A stretch of DNA of 64,000 nucleotides, taken from Liolophura sinensis (taxonomy: Eukaryota; Mollusca; Polyplacophora; Chitonida; Chitonidae). Under the pieces are notes generated by a model. It was given only the letters and a program-made list of their open reading frames with translations, searched no databases and had not been told where the DNA came from. Below are positions 58,201 to 64,000 of this stretch, piece after piece. The DNA lies in the NCBI RefSeq assembly GCF_032854445.1, contig NC_088300.1, forward strand, positions 82,001,084 to 82,065,083, in the 5' to 3' direction. The number at the start of each line of letters is the position of its first letter. Position 1 is the first letter of the stretch. Both the position numbers and the translations under genes were made by a program.

Positions 58201-60409
58201 AGCTCAATGCCCCCCAGATGTGATCACATGGGTATAGAGTGAGAACACCATCACAGATCACTTACCCTCAAACGTGAGATCATCATGTGTGAGCTCAATG
58301 CCCCCCAGATATGATCACATAGTAAAGTGTGTGTAGGCAATCACAGATCACTTACTCTCAAACGCGACATCATCACATGTGGGTCCCCAGATGTGATCAC
58401 ATGGGTGTAGTGTGGGTAGGCAATCACAGATCACTTACCCTCAAATGTGACATCATCATGTGTGGGCCCAATGCCCCCGGATGTGATCACATGGGTGTAG
58501 TGTGGGAAGACCATCACAGATCACTTACCCTCAAATGTGACATCATCATGTGTGAGCTCAATGCCCCCCAGATGTGATCACATGGGTATAGAGTGAGAAC
58601 ACCATCACAGATCACTTACCCTCAAACGTGAGATCATCATGTGTGGGCCCAATGCCCCCCAGATATGATCACATAGTAAAGTGTGTGTAGGCAATCACAG
58701 ATCACTTACTCTCAAATGTGATATCATCACGTGTGGGTCCCCAGATGTGATCACATGGGTGTAGTGTGGGGACACTATCACAAATCACTTACCCTCAAAC
58801 GTGACATCATCATGTGTGGGCCCAATTCACCCAGATGTGATCAAATGGGTATAGAGTGAGGACACCATCACAGATCACCTACCCTCAAACGTCACATCAT
58901 CATGTGTGGGCCCAATGCCCCCAGATGTGATCACATAGTGTAGCGTGGGTAGGCAATCACAGATCACTTACTCTCAAACGTGACATCATCATGTGTGGGT
59001 CCCCAGATGTGATCACACAGTGTAGTGTGGGTAGGCAATCACAGATCACTTACTCTCAAACGTGACATCGTCACGTGTGGGTTCCCAGATGTGATCACAT
59101 GGGTGTAGTAAGGGGAGGCCATCACAGATTACTTACCATCAAACGTGACATCATCATGTGTGGGTCCCCAGATGTGATCACATAGTGTAGTGTGTGTAGG
59201 CAATCACAGATCACTTACTCTCAAACATAACATCATCACGTGTGGTTCCCCAGATGTGATCACATGGGTGTAGTGTGGGTAGGCAATCACAGATCACTTA
59301 CCCTCAAACGTGACATCATAATGTGTGAGCCCAATGCCCCCAGATGTGATCACATGGGTATAGAGTGAGAACACCATCACAGATCACCTACCCTCAACTT
59401 TGAGATCATCATGTGTGGGCCCAATGCCCCCAGAGGTGATCACATAGTGTAGTGTGGGTAGGCAATCACAGATCACTTACCCTCAAACGTGACATCATCA
59501 TGTGTGGGCCCAATTCACCCAGATGTGATCAAATGGGTATAGAGTGAGGACATCATCACAGATCACTTACCCTCAAATGTGACATCATCATGTGTGGGCC
59601 CAATGCCCTAAGATGTGATCACAAAGTGTAGTGTGGGAAGACCATCACAGATCACTTACCCTCAAACGTGACATCATCATGTGTGGGCCCAATTCACCCA
59701 GATGTGATCAAACGGGTATAGAGTGAGGACACCATCACATATCACTTACCCTCAAACGTGACATCCTCATGTGTGGGCCCAATGCCCCCAGAGGTGATCA
59801 CATAGTGTAGTGTGGGTAGGCAATCACAGATCACTTACTCTCAAACGTGACATCATCATGTGTGGGCCCAATGCCCCCAGAGGTGATCACATAGTGTAGT
59901 GTGGGTAGGCAATCACAGATCACTTACCCTCAAACGTGACATCATCATGTGTGGGCCCAATTCACCCAGATGTGATCAAATGGGTATAGAGTGAGGACAT
60001 CATCACAGATCACTTACCCTCAAATGTGACATCATCATGTGTGAGCCCAATGCCCCCAGATGTGATCACATGGTGTAGTGTGGGAAGACCATCACAGATC
60101 ACTTACCCTCAAACGTGAGATCATCACGTTTGGGCCCAATGCCCCCAGATGTGATCACATGGGTATAGAGTGAGGACACCATCATAGATCACTTACCCTC
60201 AAACGTGAGATCATCATGTGTGGGCCCAATACCCCCAGATGTGATCACATAGCGTAGTGTGGGAAGACCATCACAGATCACTTACCCTCAAACGTGAGAT
60301 CATCATGTGTTGGGCCAATGCCCCCGGATGTGATCACATGAGTATACTGTTGTGAGAACTTCACAATCTCATCAGATATGGTTTCCAAGTCATCTCCTAT
60401 CACAGATAT
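31079..60409 (-). CDS. FLAD1: FAD synthase (FLAD1), 11 exons in window, 5' end outside
   Basis: FAD synthase adenylates FMN to FAD using ATP. Exons on the minus strand are 60286-60409, 57145-57257, 56824-56964, 53966-54114, 49532-49620, 45237-45381, 42269-42349, 39289-39387, 37647-37768, 32144-32285 and 31079-31214. They join in phase to 446 residues plus stop. The N-terminal half is the molybdopterin-binding-like domain ([28 protein letters not shown]). The C-terminal half is the PAPS-reductase-like FAD synthetase domain with [34 protein letters not shown] and KLYDRGYTSLGS. Human FLAD1 has the same domain order. About 50 N-terminal residues are missing and should lie beyond 64,000. All splice sites are GT-AG. 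Every exon is intact, unlike the Polinton genes. Nine of ten introns are mostly tandem repeats, several built from the exon edge itself. Confidence 0.95.
31140..31735. repeat. 77-bp array made of FLAD1 last-exon 5' end plus acceptor (about 7 copies)
   Basis: Each unit (minus strand) holds a TATGTTACAG acceptor, then GTACACCTCACTGGGCAGTA and the next ~38 exon bases. It then returns to CACCTGGTATGTTACAG. The copy nearest the gene is the functional exon start. The other copies read [15 protein letters not shown] and then VTWYVTG. About 58 nt of each unit is exon sequence and 19 nt is intron. Confidence 0.93.
31735..32015. repeat. 31-bp tandem array (9 copies) in last FLAD1 intron
   Basis: The unit is TCCACCTTACTAATGGAGGC then CAGGACCAAAG. 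Copies are nearly identical. Minus-strand units contain TTAGTAAGG, which resembles joined splice signals, but no exon similarity was found. Confidence 0.93.
32144..32285 (-). CDS. FLAD1: FLAD1 exon (FAD synthetase core)
   Basis: It encodes [20 protein letters not shown] then [16 protein letters not shown] and KLYDRG, all strongly conserved in FLAD1. The acceptor is TTTCATGTCCAG and the donor GTGAGT. Split codons at both ends match the neighbouring exons. Confidence 0.95.
32310..37630. repeat. About 60-bp tandem array with 1.1-kb higher-order repeat, filling a FLAD1 intron
   Basis: The basic unit is about 58-61 bp: AGATTATCATGTGAGGAGAG then GGCATGTAACACAGGGGGTC and ATTTTGGGGACCAAGAAGC. A marked run (TGACGCCATTCTGGAGACAA, with a shortened unit further on) recurs at about 32,401, 33,513, 34,621 and 35,962. 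The array begins within 30 bp of the acceptor of the downstream exon and ends within about 20 bp of the upstream donor. It is interrupted by a SINE at 36930-37310. Confidence 0.96.
36930..37310 (-). mobile_element. tRNA-headed SINE with 13-bp target-site duplication
   Basis: On the minus strand the head reads GCCCGGATAGCACAGTTGG then TAGAGCGTCCGCTTCTGG, an A-box-like tRNA start, with a B-box-like GGATCAATCC. The core carries GACGAAGGAATCC and the 3' tail is a CACTCA repeat. TTATCATGTGAGG flanks it at 36917-36929 and 37311-37323. It sits inside one repeat unit, so it inserted after that part of the array existed. The element is 381 bp including a 5' extension of about 40 bp. Confidence 0.88.
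37647..37768 (-). CDS. FLAD1: FLAD1 exon with TRxTDP motif
   Basis: It encodes [20 protein letters not shown] then a segment ending [13 protein letters not shown]. The acceptor is TTTCTTTCAG. The donor is GTTAGT, a weaker but acceptable GT site. Phase fits both neighbours. Human FLAD1 has Arg where this protein has Glu in TRETDP. Confidence 0.93.
37785..38400. repeat. 72-bp tandem array beside a FLAD1 acceptor (about 8 copies)
   Basis: The unit is 72 bp: GGTTACCACTAAAATCAGAC then TCTAATACTGTACACATTTG and GGAGACCACAGAACACCAGTC. The last copy merges into the polypyrimidine tract of the exon ending at 37768, so array and acceptor share sequence but no exon bases are copied. Confidence 0.92.
38430..38585. 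repeat. About 30-bp short tandem array
   Basis: Five units of ACTGTACACATTTGGGAGAC then CATCTCTAAT. It shares the GTACACATTTGGGAGACCA block with the neighbouring 72-bp array and probably derives from it. Confidence 0.8.
38585..39195. repeat. About 44-bp tandem array in a FLAD1 intron (about 14 copies)
   Basis: The unit is CTAGCACACACTCAGCAGGC then CATTTACAAGCTCTTGTTTACTTT. Copies vary in length. No exon similarity was found. Confidence 0.9.
39289..39387 (-). CDS. FLAD1: FLAD1 exon
   Basis: It encodes [20 protein letters not shown] then [12 protein letters not shown], matching the LYIRSISPFPELEQF region of human FLAD1. The acceptor is ACTTTCAG and the donor GTAAGT. Confidence 0.94.
39460..39775. 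repeat. Short imperfect array of about 60 bp units
   Basis: About five degenerate units share GCCCAGCTGGTTATCACC and a CACACAGAGGA stretch. It separates the FLAD1 exon from the larger 65-bp array. Confidence 0.7.
39790..42270. repeat. 65-bp array carrying the FLAD1 donor junction (about 38 copies)
   Basis: On the minus strand each unit contains GGTAAAAAGTGAGTGTG then TTCCCAGATCATCACACAATC. The functional exon end reads GTTAAAAA then GTGAGTATATTCCCAGATC. The array therefore starts at the exon junction and repeats the donor site and the last exon bases. Sub-blocks recur, for example near 40,070 and 40,528. Confidence 0.93.
42269..42349 (-). CDS. FLAD1: FLAD1 exon with GGKD nucleotide-binding motif
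   Basis: It encodes [20 protein letters not shown] then [15 protein letters not shown] is the PP-loop-like ATP-binding signature of FAD synthetase. The acceptor is CTGTTTTAG and the donor GTGAGT. The donor bases begin the adjacent 65-bp array. Confidence 0.96.
42560..45236. repeat. Variable 18-44-bp array carrying the FLAD1 donor junction
   Basis: On the minus strand units combine TACAGGTGAGGGTAGTCACT, ACTGTCAGGTGTGTTAC and short AGACATACTGTCAGGTGTG inserts. The functional exon ends TACAG followed by GTAAGATAACTACTTTCAGG. The array thus begins at the donor and repeats TACAG with GTRAG many tens of times. Confidence 0.92.
45237..45381 (-). CDS. FLAD1: FLAD1 exon (inter-domain region)
   Basis: It encodes [20 protein letters not shown] then [17 protein letters not shown], matching the linker between the two FLAD1 domains by position and helical character. 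The acceptor is TTTTGCTTAG and the donor GTAAGA. Phase matches both neighbours. Confidence 0.9.
45382..46199. other. FLAD1 intron, mostly non-repetitive part
   Basis: About 0.8 kb of intron holds no recognised gene. From about 45,920 it has degenerate copies of AGAGGTCAGA and TCACCTTTATC that resemble an eroded version of the neighbouring 38-bp array. Confidence 0.6.
46200..49540. repeat. 38-bp array made of FLAD1 exon end plus donor (about 85-90 copies)
   Basis: On the minus strand the unit reads ACACTGCCTAAAGGTGAGCT then CTGCCTGGTCTGACTAAT. The functional exon ends ACTACACTGCCTAAAG followed by GTGAGCTC. About 13-16 exon nucleotides and the donor are therefore present in almost every copy. 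The array starts exactly at the exon and fills about 80% of the intron. Confidence 0.95.
49532..49620 (-). CDS. FLAD1: FLAD1 exon
   Basis: It encodes [20 protein letters not shown] then DFLTTTLPK, matching the YYQVKLTLDSEE region of human FLAD1. The acceptor is TTTGTGTTTCAG and the donor GTGAGC. Its last bases are the source of the 38-bp array. Confidence 0.94.
49730..53940. repeat. 53-bp tandem array with inverted-repeat core (about 79 copies)
   Basis: The unit is GCTCAGTTGTAGCTTAATCA then TGTTTGTCAGGCACCTGACA and AATCCTCGTGTTA. TGTCAGG and CCTGACA form a 7-bp inverted repeat around CA. Copies are highly similar. Larger blocks repeat, for example the TTACCTCAGTTGCAG variant at about 50,384 and 51,816 (27 units apart). 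No exon similarity was found. Confidence 0.96.
53966..54114 (-). CDS. FLAD1: FLAD1 exon
   Basis: It encodes [20 protein letters not shown] then [15 protein letters not shown] and GSYPEFHN, matching LFQNPAVQFHSKELYV and GSYPD of human FLAD1. The acceptor is TTACTCCCTTAG and the donor GTAAGG. Confidence 0.95.
54125..55960. repeat. About 37-bp tandem array in a FLAD1 intron (about 48 copies)
   Basis: The unit is GACATGTCCAACAGATTACA then TCACAATGACACACAAT, varying from 34 to 38 bp. It starts within about 10-35 bp of the acceptor of the exon ending at 54114. No copied exon bases were found. Long frames across it (NRLHHNDTQ repeats) are artefacts. Confidence 0.94.
56080..56823. repeat. About 31-bp tandem array beside a FLAD1 donor
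   Basis: The unit is CTAATCTCCACCCACCTAAT then GTATCACCAGC, with shortened variants. On the minus strand it contains TTAGGTGGGTGGAG, close to the functional donor CTACAGGTGGGTGAG, so it may derive from that junction. Confidence 0.9.
56824..56964 (-). CDS. FLAD1: FLAD1 exon (molybdopterin-binding-like domain)
   Basis: It encodes [20 protein letters not shown] then [20 protein letters not shown], matching [20 protein letters not shown] of human FLAD1. It is 47 whole codons. The acceptor is CCCGACAG and the donor GTGGGT. Confidence 0.96.
57145..57257 (-). CDS. FLAD1: FLAD1 exon (molybdopterin-binding-like domain)
   Basis: It completes a split Gly codon and encodes [20 protein letters not shown] then [17 protein letters not shown]. 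This matches AQAFGDELKPHPKLE of human FLAD1. The acceptor is TTTTTCAG and the donor GTAAGG. The following 180-bp intron is the only one without a tandem array. Confidence 0.95.
57340..60345. repeat. About 88-bp array made of FLAD1 exon end plus donor (about 33 copies)
   Basis: On the minus strand each unit contains CATGTGATCACATCTGGGGG, then CATTGGGCCCACACATGATG, then TTTGAGGGTAAGTGATC. The first ~60 nt equal the end of the exon at 60286-60409 and encode [18 protein letters not shown]. The donor GTAAGT and about 25 nt of intron follow. The array fills about 97% of the intron. Confidence 0.95.
60286..60409 (-). CDS. FLAD1: FLAD1 exon, most 5' exon in the window
   Basis: It encodes [20 protein letters not shown] then [20 protein letters not shown], the signature of the molybdopterin-binding-like domain. 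The acceptor is TCCTACAACAG, so at least one more exon lies upstream, beyond 64,000. The donor is GTAAGT. Its last ~60 bases are the source of the 88-bp array. Confidence 0.95.
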
Positions 60410-60820
60410 CTGTTGTAGGAAAACACAATATCATGATAAAAATGGGGCTGAATTAGTAAGGAATAAAACCAATGTGGAGTGCATGTCTCCTAGTCCTGTA
60501 CAAATTGTGGAGATCGATGCTAAGTCATACCTGTACTTGATGATTATTCAGTTGCCACAGGCAATGAAATACAAGTGGGTAAGCAAAATGTTCCTGATGG
60601 TTGTCATGGGCAAGAGAAAATACATGAGGGCAAGCAATCTGTCCCTGGTGGTTGCCCTAATTAGTGAGCAAACAAGTTACTGCAAACTAACGTTGTTTTA
60701 TTTCACACTACATTCATCACAACTTCAAATTTGGTAAGTAACACTGCCAAAAAAAACCCACAATACCAGAACAATATGGAAGACGAACTTCAGAAATGGG
60801 TCATTGCCATTTCCCATTTG
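60410..60820. other. FLAD1 intron, non-repetitive part
   Basis: About 0.4 kb of AT-rich intron lies between the exon and the 63-bp array. A plus-strand open frame at 60378-60737 overlaps the exon on the opposite strand and is not supported as a gene. Confidence 0.6.
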
Positions 60821-63800
60821 TTTCACTCAAATACATGTCATACATCGGCTAGTTTTCCTCTCTGATGTCCTCTCAGCCCAGGTTGTGCCCTGCAAACATT
60901 CCATACATCGGCTAGTTTTCCTCCCTGATGTCCTCTCAGCCCAGGTTGTGCCCTCCAAACATTTCATACATCGGCTAGTTTTCCTCCCTGATGTTCTCTC
61001 TCCCCAGGTTGTGCCCTCCAAACATTTCATACATCAGCTAGTTTTCCTCTCCGATGTCCTCTCTCCCCAGGTTGTGCCCTCCAAACATTTGATACATCGA
61101 AAAGTTTTCCTCTCCAATGTCCTCTCTCCCTAGGTTGTGCCCTCCAAACATTTCATACATCGGCTAGTTTTCCTCTCCGATGTCCTCTCTCCCAAGGTTG
61201 TGCCCTTCAAACATGTCTTACATCGACTAGTTTTCCTCTCCGATGTCCTCTCTCCCTAGGTCGTGCCTTGCAAACATGTCTTACATCGGCTAGTTTTCCT
61301 CTCCGATGTCCTCTCTCCCCAGAGCTGTGCCCTCCAAACATTTCATACATCAGCTAGTTTTCCTCTCCGATGTCCTCTCTCCCTAGGTTCTGCCCTCCAA
61401 ACATGTCATACATTGGCTAGTTTTCCTCCCCGATGTCCTCTCTCCCCAGGTTGTACCCTCCAAACATTTCATACATCAGCTAGTTTTCCTCTCCGATGTC
61501 CTCTCTCCCTAGGTTGTGCCTCCAAACATTCCATACATCGGCTAGTTTTCCTCTCCGATGTCCTCTCTCCCTAGGTTGTGCCTTGCAAACATGTCTTACA
61601 TCGGCTAGTTTTCCTCTCCCATGTCCTCTCTCCCCAGAGCTCTGCCCTCCAAACATTTCATACATCAGCTAGTTTTCCTCTCCGATGTTCTCTCTCCCCA
61701 GGTTGTACCCTCCAAACATTTCATACATCAGCTAGTTTTCCTCTCTGATGTCCTCTTTCCCTACGTTGTGCCCTCCCTAACATTCCATACATCGGCTAGT
61801 TTTCCTCTCCCATGTCCTCTCGCCCCAGGTTGTGCCCTCCAAACATGTCATACATTGCATAGTTTTCCTCTCTGATGTCCTCTCTCCCTGAGTTGTGCCC
61901 TCCAAACATTCCATACATCGGATAGTTTTCCTCTCCGATGTCCTCTCTTCCCAGGTTGTACCCTCCAAACATTTCATACATCGGCTAGTTTTCCTCTGCG
62001 ATATCCTCTCTCCCTAGGTTGTGCCCTCCAAACATTCCATACATCGGATTGTTTTCTTCACCGATGTCCTCTCTCCCTAGGTTGTGCCCTCCAAACATTC
62101 CATACATCGGATAGTTTTCCTCACCAATGTCCTCTCTCCCTAGGTTGTGCCCTCCAAACATTCCATACATCGGATAGTTTTCCTCACCGATTTCCTCTCT
62201 CCCCAGGTTGTGCCCTCCAAACATTCCGTACATCGGATAGTTTTCCTCACCGATTTCCTCTCTCCCCAGGTTGTGCCCTCCAAACATTTCATACATCGGA
62301 TAGTTTTCCTCACCAATGTCCTCTCTCCCCAGGTTGTGCCCTCCAAACATTCCATACATCGGATAGTTTTCCTCACCAATGTCCTCTCTCCCTAGGTTGT
62401 GCCCTCCAAACATTCCGTACATCGGATAGTTTTCCTCTCCGATGTCCTCTCTCCCCAGGTTGTGCCCTCCAAACATTTCATGGATTGGCTAGTTTTCCTC
62501 TCCGATGTCCTCTCTCCCCAGGTTGTGCCCTCCAAACATTTCATACATCGGATAGTTTTCCTCACCGATGTCCTCTCTCCCTAGGTTGTGCCCTCCAAAC
62601 ATTCCATACATCGGATAGTTTTCCTCACCAATGTCCTCTCTCCCTAGGTTGTGCCCTCCAAACATTTCATACATCGGATAATTTTCCTCTCCGATGTCCT
62701 CTCTCCCCAAGCTCTGCCCAACAAATATTCCATACATCGGCCAGTTTTCCTCTCCGATTTCCTCTCTCCCCATGTTGTGCCCTCCAAACATTCCATACAT
62801 CGGATAGTTTTCCTTTCCGATGTTCTCTCTCCCCAAGGTTCGCCCTACAAACATTCCATACATCGGCTAATGTTCCTCTCCCATGTCCTCTCTACCCAGG
62901 TAGTGCCGTCCAAACATTTCACACATCGGCTTGTTTTCCTCTCCCATGTCCTCTCTCCCTAGGTTGTGCCCTCCAAACATTCCATACATCGGCTAGTTTT
63001 CCTCTCCGATGTTCTCTCTCCCCAGGCTGTGCCCTCCAAACATTTCATACATCAGCTAGTTTTCCTCTCCGATGTTCTCTCTCCCTAGGTTGTGCCCTCC
63101 AAACATTCTAACATCGGCTTGTTTTCCTCTCCCATGTCCTCTCTCCCTAGGTTGTGCCCTCCAAACATTTCATACATCGGATAATTTTCCTCTCCGATGT
63201 TATCTCTCCCCAAGCTGTGCCCTCCAAACATTTGATACATCGGCTAGTTTTCCTCTCCGAGGTCCTCTGTCCCCAGGTAGTGCCGTCAAAACATTTCATA
63301 CATCGGCTAGTTTTCCTCTCCGATGTCCTCTCTCCCTAGGTTCTGCCCTCCAAACATTCCATATATCGGCTAGTTTTCCTCTCCCATGTCCTCTCTCCCC
63401 AGGTTGTGCCCTCCAAACATTTCATACATCAGCTAGTTTTTCTCTTCGATGTCCTCTTTCCCTAGGTTGTGCCCTCCAAACATTCGCACATCGGCTAGTT
63501 TTCCTCTCCGATGTCCTCTCTCCCCATGTTGTGCCCTTCAAACATTTCATACATTGCCTAGTTTTCCTCTCCGATGTCCTCTCTCCCCAGGTTGTGCCCT
63601 CCAAACATTTCATACATCGCCTAGTTTTCCTCTCCAATGTCCTCTCTCCCTAGGTTGTGCCCTCCAAACATGTCATACATCGGCTAGTTTTCCTCTCCGA
63701 TGTCCTCTCTCCCCAGGTTGTGCCCTCCAAACATTCCATACATCGGCTAGTTTTCCTCTCCGATGTTCTATCTCCCTAGGTTGTGCCCTCCAAACATTCC

Positions 63801-64000
63801 ATAGATTGGCTAGTTTTCCTCTCCAATGTCCTCTCTCCCCAGGTTGTGCCCTCCAAACATTTCATACATCAGCTAGTTTTTCTCTTCGATGTCCTCTTTC
63901 CCTAGGTTGTGCGCTCCAAGCATTTCATACATCAGCTAGTTTTCCTTTCCCATGTTCTCTCTCCCTAGGTTCTGCCCTCAAAACATTTCACACATCGGCT
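60820..64000. repeat. 63-bp tandem array (about 50 copies), runs off the right edge
   Basis: The unit is GGTTGTGCCCTCCAAACATT then TCATACATCGGCTAGTTTTC and CTCTCCGATGTCCTCTCTCCCCA. Since 63 is a multiple of three, frames stay open on both strands (REDIGEENYPMYGMFGGHNLG-type on the minus strand). Copies are very similar. It lies upstream of the first FLAD1 exon seen here and so is probably intronic. Confidence 0.95.

Noticed and set aside
60378-60737. 119-codon plus-strand gene
   Set aside because: It overlaps a FLAD1 exon on the other strand and shows no domain.
23190-64000. CRISPR-like regular repeats
   Set aside because: Units are contiguous with no unique spacers and the genome is eukaryotic, with introns and SINEs. 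These are tandem arrays.
60820-64000. REDIGEENYPMYGMFGG repeat protein
   Set aside because: A 63-bp array keeps frames open on both strands. No start, end or flanking gene supports it.
1-64000. Centromeric satellite DNA
   Set aside because: The arrays differ in unit from one intron to the next and surround intact exons of a conserved gene, unlike a single centromeric satellite.

Overview
The window is animal nuclear DNA, most likely from a mollusc (possibly a bivalve). The evidence is one intron-rich gene for FAD synthase (FLAD1) on the minus strand, three copies of a tRNA-headed SINE of a type I associate with mollusc genomes, and a degraded Maverick/Polinton DNA transposon. By eye about 60% of the window is tandem-repeat DNA with units of 31 to about 88 bp.

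Layout. 1-1635: 44-bp array. 1636-2511: unassigned. 2512-5660: broken minus-strand relic of a transposon-type protein, interrupted by SINE DNA and two short arrays. 6637-7308: eight 84-bp repeats. 7540-22249: one Polinton (14,710 bp) with terminal inverted repeats starting AGT and ending ACT, flanked by the 5-bp duplication TGCCG. It carries family-B DNA polymerase, retroviral-type integrase, packaging ATPase, major capsid protein, a zinc-ribbon protein and several structural or membrane proteins. Most of these genes are frameshifted or have internal stops, so the element looks dead. 22250-23190: flank with a truncated SINE. 23190-30835: four successive tandem arrays.

31079-60409 (minus strand): the last 11 coding exons of FLAD1. 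They total 1,341 bp, encode 446 residues, and join in phase at every junction. They cover most of the molybdopterin-binding-like domain and the whole FAD-synthetase (PAPS-reductase-like) domain. The N-terminal exon or exons must lie beyond the right edge. Nine of the ten introns consist almost entirely of tandem arrays.

The most striking observation is that several of these arrays are built from the exon-intron junction they touch. The repeat unit contains the end of the neighbouring exon plus its splice site, multiplied several to about ninety times. The clearest cases are 57.3-60.3 kb (about 60 nt of exon plus the 5' splice site), 46.2-49.5 kb (about 13-16 nt of exon plus the 5' splice site) and 31.14-31.73 kb (58 nt of exon plus the 3' splice site). 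The relic at 2.5-5.7 kb and some Polinton genes also show local duplication of coding sequence. Together this suggests a locus where tandem duplication repeatedly starts at or near coding edges and fills introns with decoy splice sites.
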